Of a DNA stretch of 64,000 nt, positions 1 through 10,157 are shown one piece after another. The DNA comes from Paramyrothecium sp. XJ0827 (taxonomy: Eukaryota; Ascomycota; Sordariomycetes; Hypocreales; Stachybotryaceae): NCBI GenBank assembly GCA_020881915.1, contig JAJFPB010000008.1, positions 310,001-374,000 of the forward strand. Direction: 5' to 3'. The notes under the pieces were generated by a model, which saw only the letters and a list, made by a program, of their open reading frames with translations, did not search any database and had not been told where the DNA came from. The stretch's first letter is position 1. Each line of letters opens with the position of its first letter. The position numbers and the translations under genes were made by a program.

Positions 1-2169
1 GGTGGTGGCATCACTGAAGACGGACGAGGCACTCGTGCTGATGATGGAGGCCGTCTCGAAATTGTTGCGGGAGCTGGGCATGGGAATGGGCTGAGAGATG
101 GCTGACATGCCGGAGATGGAGGCCGATCCTGACCTGAGACTGCTGGATGCCGCTGATTGGGGCCGTTTCTCCGGGAAGAGAGCATTGACAAGCGTCACCA
201 AGTCGGCTGGACTGATTACCAAGTACGGGTGGACCTCCACGGTTTCTCTCAGGGACGTAATGGACCTTGCCGGTAGCAGTTTGGCCGTTGGGACCTTGGA
301 CCTGGAACCCTGGAACCTGGCCATGATGCTTTCGACATGCTTCTTGATCTTCGGAGGGACATCCATGGGCACGCAAGTGGCCGAAGGCTTACCGCTCCAC
401 ATACTGGAGACGTACTCGTGGGCTTTCATCGCCACCTTCTTTAGAATCTTCTCCCGGGCGTAGGGCGTGATGTGGTACTCGGCGAGCATTCCATACGACT
501 CCGGATGTATGATGACGCCCAGCAGAAAAACGAAGAACAAGCATCTCCAAACCAGCCACCTCGAGGTGTTTTCGACATACCTGTGGTCCAGCTTCTTGAG
601 CACGGCATTGCCGAGCTCCAGGAGCCCTTCCGGGATGCCGGTGGCATCTTCGTCATCGACCAGCTCGAAAAGATCATTCACTGCCGAATCATAAAACTCT
701 TTGGCCGCTACTTCGTCAGAATGGTTCCAGTCCGAGACGTTGAAGCGCGTCCCGTGCTGATCCTCAGCACGATCGAGGAGGAAGGACCCGTCTTCGAGAA
801 TTTTCATGAGATACCACTCCATGTTGGACTTGCCGGACCAGTCACGCATGGCCGTCCAGATGTTGAGGACGGAGATGAGGAAGTTCTCGCCGGTGGACTT
901 GGGCTCTGAAATGAGCCGTGCCAGTGCCGTCGCCCAGATGTCGGTCCGTCGCTGGTCCTCGGAGCTATCGGGCCCGGCCGAATTGGCAAAGCATGCATGG
1001 ATTAGAATGGAAAGAGGATCATGACGTTGAAAGGAAAGCAGGCGCTCGATATCGGCGTTGATACCGCTTTTGCCTGTAGCCGGGGCATGTGACCTCATTG
1101 CTGATCGGCTGTGGAAAGGGAGAACGGACTCGACGGGCTCCAGGCCTTTGTGGGAGGTCAGAAATGCATTCAATTCAGAACTGGTCAATGAGCATATTCT
1201 CGTCGCCAAATAGTCAGGATTCGTCCGTATCTGGGAGAGGAAGTCCAAAAAGGTATCCCTGGCCGACGCGGAAATGTCGTGCAGGAATGGGGTTATGGTT
1301 TTTAAAGCGCCGGAGCCGACTACAGAGTTAGTAGGGGTGTCCAGACTCTCCGAGGATCCCAGGGCAAGAGATGACAGAGACTCCATGTCAGGTTCCAGGA
1401 TCGCGTAGCGCCGAAGCTCGTCGCAGCTTCTTCTCACATCGTGAATAGCGTTGTAGAGGGCGGCAAAGTTGTCCTTGTCGTCCTTGCGAAAGCTGTCGAC
1501 CAGGTTCCGGTGGGCCACCTCGCCACAGCGGGTGAGCCTGGCGCTCAAGGCTGTGGAAATCAGGCTCCTCTGCAGTCGTATCCGGGTATTGGCGCGCTTG
1601 CGCTCCTGGTATTTGGAGAGTCGTACCAGGTGGGCGAGCTCCTCGAGGGTGGTGCTGTCGCTGTCACGGGTCAGGTGAGAGTTTGTGTACTGGGACACAT
1701 CATGCAGTAGAGACTTTGGGATTGCTGAGGCCGCCTTGTCTCCCCGTAGAGAGGGCGGTGTGACGGGACGATCGTCGGGCCCATGTCGTGAATGGGACGA
1801 GACAGGCGCCTTGGCCTGTGCTACCACGGGCTTTCGCGATGCCCTGCTCGGAGACTGGGACTGGTGGTGCGGACGGCGGCTCACGTCCTCGCCGCGGCGC
1901 AAGGGAAATGTCTGGTTGCTCTCCGAAGCGCGGGCCGGACTCCCGGAGCGGTAGCGCTGGGGTATGTCCGCATGGTCTTCGGGCGACGGTGTCGGCGATC
2001 GAGAGGTATGGGTGACGGTGGGTGACACGGCTGCTTGGAAGATGCGTTAAACTCAACAAGTCGAACGGGAAGATTGGGGGGCCAGGAGATCGGGCCCGCG
2101 GCTATAGAAGCTCGCACACGTACGTGGAGAGGTATGGATGCGGACCGGTGAAGAGAAAGACCGTTGCAT
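1..2169 (-). CDS. RasGAP-like domain protein, C-terminus beyond window (partial)
   Basis: Read on the minus strand as exon 2169-2124, a 90-nt intron with GTACGT donor, and exon 2033 to the left edge, where the frame is still open; about 690 residues are visible. The first 140 or so are rich in Ser, Pro and Arg and look disordered. The rest is mainly helical and uninterrupted. Near residue 515-530 the stretch FVFLLGVIIHPESYGM resembles the conserved FLR..NPAI..PE helix of RasGAP domains, so a Ras GTPase-activating-like fold is the best guess. That is inference from one motif. The invariant catalytic arginine finger was not located. The start is the weakest point: without the small first exon the long frame has no upstream ATG, and the proposed first exon restores a sensible basic N-terminus. 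The neighbouring gene hapX lies on the same strand, 2.5 kb away. The gene itself is secure; the product is moderate. Confidence 0.6.
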
Positions 2170-3165
2170 GGAAATCATAGTGAGCCCATGGGCCACTGGG
2201 CGCGGCTACCGTGTGCGCCCAGTTCGAGCAGCAGCTCTGCCCCGAGCCTGCTAACGAACTGTACGACGAGAGTTTAAATGGCGAGTTCCGCACTGAATCA
2301 GACTGGTCCACGCGACGGCAGTAAATCTCGGAAAGGGAGTTGAGTAGATCGGAGAACAATGTTGCTGAGCGTGGGATGATTGTCTGGTGGGGGCGGCTGG
2401 GCGCGCAGTGAGATGTCGAAGCAGGCGACGGGACGAGGACAGGATGACTGTTATCAGTGTCGGAGGACAGGATGAGTTTCAAACCCCCCAAAAACGCCGT
2501 CTACCGACAGAGAGATGGGAAACTCTGGTCAAAGGAAAGCAAGAAAAAAAGAAGAAGTCGTGAGCGCTGAGCGCGAGGGTTGGCGGGATCAACATGCATA
2601 AGAGCTACAACAAGGTCGTAATATGGACGGGCAGGGCTTAAGTGAGGCAGGCATAACACAGACAAGTTCCAGGGGAGTCCCCAGCGCAAGCACGGCAGTG
2701 GACCCTCAGAAGCCCATTTTTTTGCACCGATACCTGAGATTGAGGTTGAGGCTACGGAGGCGGTACTCGGATCAATGCAGCAAGCAGCCGCGGGAGCAAA
2801 GGTACCGCGTGCGTAGTTCCTCACCTTTTCCCTAGCGTACCGGCAGCTGCAGCTGCAGAGGGGGGACTGGCCGCCCATCCTCCCCCTGCCCCCCTGTGAG
2901 GTCTTGCAGGAACGGCAGAGTTGAGACCAACCACCGACAACGGCCATGGATTTGATCCAAGACTGTCGCATGCAAAAGGGCAGTAGCTTGCTGTGTTGTG
3001 CTGTACTATGCTGTACCGCGCCCGAAGCGCCCTCGGCCATGCTGCCGCCGCCCTTGTTCGAAAGGCAAGCGTAGGCTATCTTTTCCCTGAAACGACTGTG
3101 CTCTCTGATACCCGCGCTGCACGACAGAGCCAGCGCATGTATCTCGGAGAACCAGCTGTCAGGTA

Positions 3166-3190
3166 CCTGACCTGACCTGACCTGGCCTGG
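3166..3190. repeat. CCTGA pentamer tandem run
   Basis: Three exact CCTGA units are followed by two CCTGG units. It lies about 1 kb upstream of the RasGAP-like gene start. Function unknown. Confidence 0.7.
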
Positions 3191-3424
3191 CCCTGTCCTC
3201 GTCTTCTTTGCCTTACAGGAGATTGCCACATCCAAGGTGTGTCGCATCTCGACGTGGCACATGATCATTTGGGCCACCGCCCAGCTTGTTGGAACGCATA
3301 ACGCAGGAAAGCAAACAAAAACATTGCTTTGCCTTGGGGAATCGTGACCAGGTCGCCCCCCCTTATCTCGCACCGTTTCGGCTTCTTTTCGTCCCATCTC
3401 GAGGGAAATAGCAGCGTATCAATG

Positions 3425-3536
3425 CTACCCTACCATGACTCCATACTCCATACTTGAGGTAAGTACCTTACCCAAGTTAAGGTGAGGTCAGGTAGGTTAG
3501 GTACTAGGTAGGCTGTAGTTGGTAAGGTAGGTACTG
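3425..3536. repeat. GGTA/TACC-rich repeat cluster
   Basis: A dense, irregular run of GGTA, AGGTA and TACC words in both orientations, such as GGTAAGGTAGGTACTG, within about 110 bases. A closely similar cluster occurs at 50343-50468, ahead of urc4. The repeats are not in phase, so this is not a simple microsatellite. They could be promoter elements, secondary-structure sequence or mutational products; the sequence alone does not decide. Confidence 0.6.
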
Positions 3537-4703
3537 TGAACCCCGCGGCTTCAGTAGCGAGGCCACAAACTAGCAACTCCCGCAAACCTCACGCAGCACA
3601 ACCAAAGGTACTTTACCCTTCACGATCCATAGCCGGTCTGCCCAGGGCCCGGTCACGGTCCCGGTCCCGTCCGTGAGATGCTTTACCGTAAGTCGGACTG
3701 CTTGGATGCAAGGCCAGAAGAAACGAGGTCTGGTGAGTTGGCACTGCATTTCATCGGGCTGCATTACAATCCAACTTACATGACCCCCCCTCCCATGGCT
3801 CCAATCCCTGCCATCCACGCAAAGCGTCTCAGCGCTGCCCAATGGCCGTCGACCACGCCATTGACGGACCCGAGCCCAGGTGTGCGGGTTCGAGTGCCAA
3901 CTCACCTCCGCCTGCCAATCATCCCGTGGGACAGCACACACCTTGAATCGACCGCCTGCACCCTCCTTCGACGTAGCCCAGACCCAAATGATCACCACCT
4001 GCGGCCGTCCTCCTCCGGTCGGTTGTAGAAACGCAGGGTCCTGAAATGGCAGTGAGCCTGGTGCCGTGCTTTCTCGCGTCCGCAAGAATGGGGCCGTCTC
4101 TGGCCACTCGTGGCCTGACGGGTCGATCGTGCGTTTCGACAGCAGAATCGGCATGGCTGCCAACGTCTACCGGAAGCTTGACCCTGAGCAAGCGCCCTGT
4201 TGACGTGTCATATCTCTCAACTTCCAGTGCCCCATGGCTCAATCAAACAGAGCGCATTGCCGTTCTAGCTGCAGCCTCCCGGCGGCTACTGAACTCTTTT
4301 TGATCTTGTGCATTTTCACAGAACCTGACAGTCGCATCTCCGATCGCGTAGAAACCAATCACTGCAGTGCCAGATAACCGAGTGCATCATCGGTGTCGCT
4401 CTCGCGTATTGATCCTTCGATACATTCGCTTTGCTGAGGTCGTTCCGAGACCTCACTATTCCTCAAGACACAGTAGGGCTTCACAGTTTGGTGTTTGTAA
4501 AGTAAACCATCTTAGCGGTTCATTTGAACTACCTAGGTGTAACTCGATCTCCTAAACTGCCGAGTCCATGAGAAACAGGCTCTCGGTGATTCGAGCAACG
4601 AAATAAATACGTTGAAGCTAGTCATATACACTATTTACATTTTCTTCATGGTCTTCATGGTCCATTCAGTATGGTAGAGGTGAGCGTCTCCCTTGGGTCA
4701 GAC

Positions 4704-6542
4704 TCAGCACTCCCTTCCAAATCGGACGTCAAAATCTTTCAAAACACTCATTATGCTGGCGGCTTCCACCTCAATGGACATCCTTCCAGGTGCTGGTGCT
4801 CGGGCTCCTCCCGCAGGCCGCGGTGTAGCCTTGAGCTTTGGCAGCCACGAGTTGATATCGTCGGCGGCTTGATCAAAGTTGCGGTGGCTTGAGAGTGTCT
4901 GGTACGCCTCGGCGCAGCTCAAACCCAAGCTCGGGAGACTTGGGAGCGTGATATTTTGCTTCTTAGGCCCGGCCTTGCAGCAGCCTCCGTTGGCACCCTT
5001 GCCGCCGCAGCAACCACCACCCGATCCGCCTTGCTGACGGTCAAAGTTGGCGGCCATCAGCCGACAGAAGAGGCCGGACTTGGGATCGGCTTGGCATTGA
5101 GCGCAAGTGCCTGGACCATTGGGACCACAGCCCCGGGACGCCGTTTGTGCGGGTTGTGGGCGGGTCTTGTTGCGGGGACGCAGCTTGACCGCGCCGTCAG
5201 CCGTCATCTCCATCGGCATGGGAGGCGGGACCACGTCGGTCTCTGACGGAGGCGGAGTATGGATCTGGCGCGTAATGGGCGGCAGCGTATCTGAAGGCGT
5301 CATGGCCGGCGTTGCCAGGGCAGCCTCGGCACACATGCAGTACGTTCCGTCCTTGCAAAAACCGCATCGGTCCTTCATGGGAACGGTAACTTCTGGCTGG
5401 GGCTGTGCCATGGGTGTTTGATAGAGGCTGTGCTCCTGCATAGCCGCCACAGTCACGTTGGAAAAGACGCTCGTCATGTTCGTCTCATAACTGTTGCTGC
5501 TCGTATCCAAGCTTGGCCGGTGCCTCTTGTCACTTGAGGTTGCAGCCGAAGGCGACGCCGGCCGCTTCAGGTCTGAGCTCGCGTTGAAGGTTGATGAGAC
5601 GTCCTCCAAACACTGGCACTGGGATCCGATGCTGCACTTGCCACATCCCGCCGTTACGGATGCCAGCACCTCTTCGGCGCACGCGCAAGGGCCCTCGGGA
5701 GAACAATTGCCGCACGTGAGAGGGGTTTCAGTTGGATCATTTGGCAGATCCGGGGGCGTAATGATTTGTGAGATGGAGATGCTGGACTGCGGCCCGCTGC
5801 GGTGAGAGATGGCGTCCCTGTGCTGCAAGCTTGAATTGTTGTATCTATCGTAGGATGTCTGGCGAGACCGACTCATACTAGCATTTCGAGATGTCTCCTC
5901 TTCGAGTTTCCGCTTCCATGTCTCGGCGTCCGTCTCGGCACGGATGCGCTCCTGGCGCTCCTTGTCAAGCATGTTCTCCAGCAAGAGGCATCGTGATCGA
6001 AACGTTTGCAGGTCAAGCTCCAACGTGTGGATTTTGTCCTTCATCTCGACTTCATCTTGATCATGCTGAAGGCGTTGCTGGTCCAGCTGCTCCTCAAGCT
6101 CGCCAACACGCGCCGCCCGTCGCTCTCTGAACGCGCGCTGGGCGGCACGGTTCTGAGCCTTGCGCTTGGTGGGCGGGGTATCGGTGGCCGGCTTCCTGCC
6201 GGGCTTTGGTCGCGGGGGGATGACCCATTCCTTGGATGTCATGGACATCCTGGGTCCCTCTGGCGCCGGAGTCGGGCTGCCGGAGGATGACATCGATGGA
6301 TGGTTGATGGGCGTAAGAGGTTGGTGTTGCAACGGAGGTGCGGGCGCCGCCTCGGTCGCTTTTGCTCTGGGCTTTTGAGCCGCCAAAGGCTTTCGCTGCG
6401 GGGCAGGTGGAGCAGCAGTAGCAGCAGCAGCAGCAGGCACGGCGGTCAGCGGCGTTGTGTGCAGTCGTGGTAGATATTTTTTATTGTGTGCAAATTCATG
6501 AGGTGCAGGAGATGCCGCAAGTGGAGTCGTTGCGACAGTCAT
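4704..6542 (-). CDS. hapX: HapX, bZIP iron-homeostasis regulator
   Basis: Predicted nuclear regulator that works with the CCAAT-binding complex to repress iron-consuming genes under starvation and to activate iron storage in excess. The 612-residue product has a short CBC-contact and basic region (about 104-145, including QNRAAQRAFRERR), a coiled coil to about 210, and four cysteine-rich regions: CGNCSPEGPCAC (277-288), CGKCSIGSQCQC (300-311), CGFCKDGTYCMC (393-404) and C472 to C493. A further Gly-Cys patch (511-522) and a conserved C-terminal helix block (541-570) follow. An alanine run at 36-44 comes from a GCA/GCT-type repeat. The start is the ATG at 6542, with A at -3; the frame extends upstream without an ATG, and a small upstream coding exon cannot be excluded. 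The gene reads as intronless. GATA motifs upstream fit the known control by a SreA-type repressor. Confidence 0.95.
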   Translation of the reverse strand: MTVATTPLAASPAPHEFAHNKKYLPRLHTTPLTAVPAAAAATAAPPAPQRKPLAAQKPRAKATEAAPAPPLQHQPLTPINHPSMSSSGSPTPAPEGPRMSMTSKEWVIPPRPKPGRKPATDTPPTKRKAQNRAAQRAFRERRAARVGELEEQLDQQRLQHDQDEVEMKDKIHTLELDLQTFRSRCLLLENMLDKERQERIRAETDAETWKRKLEEETSRNASMSRSRQTSYDRYNNSSLQHRDAISHRSGPQSSISISQIITPPDLPNDPTETPLTCGNCSPEGPCACAEEVLASVTAGCGKCSIGSQCQCLEDVSSTFNASSDLKRPASPSAATSSDKRHRPSLDTSSNSYETNMTSVFSNVTVAAMQEHSLYQTPMAQPQPEVTVPMKDRCGFCKDGTYCMCAEAALATPAMTPSDTLPPITRQIHTPPPSETDVVPPPMPMEMTADGAVKLRPRNKTRPQPAQTASRGCGPNGPGTCAQCQADPKSGLFCRLMAANFDRQQGGSGGGCCGGKGANGGCCKAGPKKQNITLPSLPSLGLSCAEAYQTLSSHRNFDQAADDINSWLPKLKATPRPAGGARAPAPGRMSIEVEAASIMSVLKDFDVRFGREC

Positions 6543-7908
6543 GATGAGTGGTGGTGGTGGTGGTCCTGGTGGGACGTGATTCGTCAGGGCCGGTGCGAGC
6601 CTCCGAATCTCCGAGAATGGAAACCGAGGTCGAAAAAAGGCACCAGATGCAGGATCATGCAGCTGAGAGCAGGCGTTCAACAGGCTGGGAGCACCATAAA
6701 ATGGGGTATACCAGCCGGAAATGAAGCCCGAGAGATTGATAGTGATTCTCTACTGGATTGGGCGAACCTGAAAAATGGTGCCGACTTTTTGCGGCTATTA
6801 TTCTCAGAATGTGCCGATTGATAAGCTGATGGTAGAAACACGACCAAGAGGCTGGATGGCTCGGGACGAGAGATGCACCCAGGATTGTTGCAAAACAAGT
6901 CAATGACCGAAAGAGGGGAAGAGAGGGGTTTGAGATTTTCAATCGAAATTTGCACAAAAATGAGGGCTGAGGCCAAGGTAATGTATCTGAGAGGGAATTG
7001 GACATGGTCCGATTCTAGGAGACAAGGGTGGGCCTGATCAGATTGATAAGATGCGATTGATAAAAAATTCCGCCCGTATCCGCAATGTCGCATCAGCTCT
7101 AAATGCTAGACCGTCGCACATGGGCTCCGTATTCGTCATGGTCCACTTAACTCTGTCCCAACCCTCCATTGCGAGAGCAGCTCGGTTTGTCGTGCAGATG
7201 CCGTGCAGGCAGCTTTCTTCTGCCATTGATCTGGAGATTTTTATCTCCTTATCCATCTGGCTACGCAAGGCAGACAAGCTTAAGTCCCCCTACGGGAAAG
7301 GGACCAGAAACGGAATTACGCGGGCTGCCCTGACCACTCACGCCGAAGAGGTGCCGCGATATTGACAGGCCAAGAGACCCAGAAGGGCCACACAGGCCAG
7401 TCATAACAACTAACGACTTAGGGCTTTGGCTCCCTGCGCGGTCGGAAGCTCAACTGGCCAGGGATGTTGGTGGGCTGCGTCGCGCAATCAGCCAAGTCGA
7501 GTTGGACCGATGCTCCGAAGCGACCTCCGAGCGACTCAACAGCGTGACGGACAAGAGGTTGATTGATTTGCACACAGGCATGTGCCTCTTCCTGGCCTGC
7601 AAAACCCGATTACGGCGGTTCATGCACCTTGAATTCGGGATTGAGCCCGTAGCTTCTTCCTGACACCGCCGCTGTGCGAGTACATTAGCGGGGTTATTCA
7701 CGTAAACAGTATAAACTACCTGCACTTGTCCCACCAGCCCACCACAGCCAACGTGTCGGCAGATGTTGGTGGTATCCGATGACTCTAGGTCCTTAGCCTG
7801 CCGACTCTCTGGGCCAATTGAAGCTTGATTGGCTTATCCCTGCTAGAAGGGACATCACTGGGCGACTCTCGCGTTTGTTCCCCCGTGCAGGACCGGCAAC
7901 AGAGCATC
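6543..7908. other. Divergent intergenic region between hapX and cog2
   Basis: This 1.37-kb region serves two divergent genes. Short open frames in it look like hapX leader sequence and show no domain. It contains the GATA motifs listed separately. No other structure was recognised. Confidence 0.6.
6819..7253. promoter_or_regulatory. Cluster of GATA-factor motifs upstream of hapX
   Basis: Seen directly: TGATAAG at 6819-6825 and 7044-7050, TGATAAA at 7058-7064, and reverse-strand sites at 7240-7246 (TTTATCT) and 7248-7254 (CTTATCC). All fit HGATAR. In Aspergillus and Fusarium, hapX is repressed in iron-replete cells by a GATA factor (SreA), so these are plausible operators. The full extended SreA consensus ATCWGATAA is not matched exactly, so binding is inference. 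Confidence 0.45.
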
Positions 7909-8805
7909 ATGACGAACCTCCTAACGTCGGCCAACTTTCCCCGGCCCACCTCCTCCACCTCGGCCGCCTTCAACCTGTCCCCAGAGCCATCCGAGTCTGG
8001 CGACGATGATGCTCCCCTGCCCTTCCCCAGCGCGCTTCCTCGAACCGACTTTCTCGTGCCCGAATTCCAGCCCGCCGCGTATCTCTCGGCGCTACCCCAT
8101 CGCCACCAGACCTTAGAAGACCTGCGGTCTGATCTACGTGACCGCAGCGCTGCCATCAGCTCCGAGCTCCTGGAGCTTGTCAACTCGAACTACACCGCCT
8201 TTCTGTCGCTCGGAAACGAACTGAGGGGAGGCGATGAGAAGGTCGAGGATGTCAAGGTCAACCTCCTTGGCTTTCGCCGCGCAGTGGAAGAGGTGAAGGG
8301 CAAGGTGACGAAGCGCAGGGAGGAGTCCCAGACACTGAACAACGACCTGAAGGAAGTACGGTCGGCCATTGAACAGGGACGAAGGATGATCGAGCTGTCG
8401 GAGCGGTTGTCGACGCTCGAGGAGAAGCTCGCCCTGGACAGCACACCGGGCGGAAACGCAGGGCGAGATTGGGATGCGGACGATAGCGAAGACAGCGAGG
8501 ATGACGGGGACGAGGAGGCGCATGGCATACTGGGAAGCTCGCCGGCTAAGCTGCTGAGCTCGGCACAGGAGTGCAGCCATATTGAAGCTCTCTACAAGAC
8601 GCTAGATCAAGATCACCCCTTCGTGGTCAAAACCGAGGAACGCATAACCAGATGCCGCAACACATTACTACTCGATCTTGGCCATGCCCTTAAAGAAGCA
8701 AGGAAAGCTGGCCCCAGGGGACAGGAAAGGATGATCAAATACCTCGGGATTTATCGATTACTAGACGCCCAGCAGGATGCCATCAAGGCACTCCGAGGCG
8801 CGTAG
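7909..8805 (+). CDS. cog2: Conserved oligomeric Golgi complex subunit 2
   Basis: Predicted COG2 subunit of the COG tether, which captures retrograde vesicles at the Golgi. The 298-residue, intronless product starts at the ATG at 7909; the same frame is open upstream but has no nearer ATG. Residues 45-95 or so (PRTDFLVPEFQPAAYLSALP, then LEDLRSDLRDRSAAISSELL) match the N-terminal COG2 domain, with the typical sequence ELVNSNYTAFLSLGNELRG. Coiled-coil heptads follow to about 185, then an acidic linker (DADDSEDSEDDGDEE) and a C-terminal helix pair. Fungal COG2 proteins are of this short length, unlike the roughly 700-residue animal form, so the gene is probably complete. Its 3' end faces mrpl1 across 130 bp. 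Confidence 0.9.
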   Translation: MTNLLTSANFPRPTSSTSAAFNLSPEPSESGDDDAPLPFPSALPRTDFLVPEFQPAAYLSALPHRHQTLEDLRSDLRDRSAAISSELLELVNSNYTAFLSLGNELRGGDEKVEDVKVNLLGFRRAVEEVKGKVTKRREESQTLNNDLKEVRSAIEQGRRMIELSERLSTLEEKLALDSTPGGNAGRDWDADDSEDSEDDGDEEAHGILGSSPAKLLSSAQECSHIEALYKTLDQDHPFVVKTEERITRCRNTLLLDLGHALKEARKAGPRGQERMIKYLGIYRLLDAQQDAIKALRGA

Positions 8806-8935
8806 GTCGGAGCTCGCAATTAGATAGATACACATGATACCCACGCCATGCAATTCCTATTCTAATGGAAATGAACAATGAAAAAAGTACACTGCTATCG
8901 TGACAACTATTATACAACGGGCCGCCCATCGGTGT

Positions 8936-9888
8936 TTACATGACGCTCGACAATGCATCGGGGGTAATCTTCTCATCCGCCTCCCTCAGCTTGCCGTTCA
9001 GGCTAACGGCAGGACCGTGCGTGGTGCTCAGGATGACCTCGTGAATCTCCTTGGGAGACTCCTCCGCGATGTTCGCACACTCCAGCTTGAGCTTCTTCAA
9101 CAGGGTCTGGAGGTTGGCCTTCAGCTGATCGGGGGTGTAGCCCAGCTGACCGATGGCCAGACGGACGACGCCTGCACGCTCTCGGTAGTCAGCGGAGCCG
9201 GACGAATCGCGCATGGACTTGACGACGTCGCTGACAACCGTCTTCGTCCTCTTGCTTGGCATCAGTCCCTTGGGACCGAGGATTCGTCCCAGGCCGGCCT
9301 TGTTCAGGGCAGACTCGCACGACTCGTGGCAAATCAATCGGTCGAAGTTGATATTCTCCTGGCGGATGGCCTCGAACAGCGACTCCTGTCCCACGGCGAC
9401 GGCGCCGGCGGCCACTGCTGCGGCAGCCATCTCGCTACCCTCGGGGCAGATGACACCGAATTGCCAGTCGCTCTTGACGGGATGGGGAAGTCGGACGCTG
9501 TTGCGCAGGACTGGGCCGTTTCTGGCGGTCTTCAGGTTGATGTGGACCTCGTACTTGACAGAGGCTGGCGGTTCGCCGACCTCGGCTGCGCGAAGGATGC
9601 TGGCTAATGATTAGCAGAGTTCGGTTCTATGACAACGTAGTACACGTACCGCATGGCCTCGCAGAGAGAGAATCGAGGGAACTCTCGCTTGTCGAGGTTG
9701 TGACGCTTGAAATCCTTGGGCAGGGTCCTCTTCTTGGTCGTCTTCTTGCTGCGGATAACCGAAGCTTGACGGCTCTGCACGAGCGCCGGCGCCAGGAAAC
9801 GCGGCAGCGAGGAGACCATGGGACGCATGGCAGCTTGCGACACGTTAAGCCTGGCCATTGAGGCCAAGCACCTCTCGGATGGGGCCAT
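8936..9888 (-). CDS. mrpl1: Mitochondrial large-subunit ribosomal protein L1
   Basis: Predicted component of the L1 stalk of the mitoribosome, which moves deacylated tRNA at the E site. Exons are 9888-9650 and 9599-8936 on the minus strand. The 50-nt intron has a GTACGT donor and GCTAAT branch site, and splicing rejoins CEAMR to ILRAAEVG. The product is 300 residues. The N-terminus is basic and Ser-rich with few acidic residues, as expected for a mitochondrial presequence. The ribosomal L1 signature is clear near residue 190: LGRILGPKGLMPSKRTKTVV. The start ATG at 9888 is the first in frame. The gene is head-to-head with the glutamyl-tRNA synthetase gene, with 269 bp between start codons, so a shared promoter for two translation genes is likely. 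Confidence 0.93.
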
Positions 9889-10157
9889 GTTTGGCTTGTG
9901 ATGAACTGAACCCTGAAAGTCAAAGTCGGTTTCTCAACGCGGAAAAAGACGATGGTCGAGCTGGCACTAGTGCCTGGGAAGTCAGGCTAGAATGAATTTG
10001 GGAAATGTTCTTATCGATAACACGGTCGAGACGACGTGCATACAGCACCCCTCAGCCCCTCCATTCCCCCACCATGAAGAAAATCCATTGACTCACCTGG
10101 CTACGAGAGACATCGTGAATTCACCTTTTATCTCTGGCTTAAATTAACCGTCTCAAG

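Larger units (their letters stand above)
2170..4703. other. Intergenic spacer with no supported gene
   Basis: About 2.5 kb between two minus-strand genes. Open frames here, up to 298 codons on the minus strand at 2501-3397, have low-complexity, Cys/Ser-rich translations without domain likeness, and some lack an ATG. The spacer carries a CCTGA pentamer run and a dense GGTA/TACC cluster, listed separately. The right part should include the hapX 3' UTR. Confidence 0.6.

Noticed and set aside
2501..3397. 298-codon minus-strand open frame
   Set aside because: Low-complexity Cys/Ser-rich translation without a domain; it spans the CCTGA repeat and shows no codon bias.
3870..3905. GGTTCGAGTGCC, similar to a tRNA B-box
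   Set aside because: No matching A-box, acceptor stem or anticodon arm can be drawn around it. No tRNA was found elsewhere in the window.
3570..4242. Overlapping minus-strand frames of 107-197 codons
   Set aside because: No domain, frames conflict, and no splice model or start is convincing.
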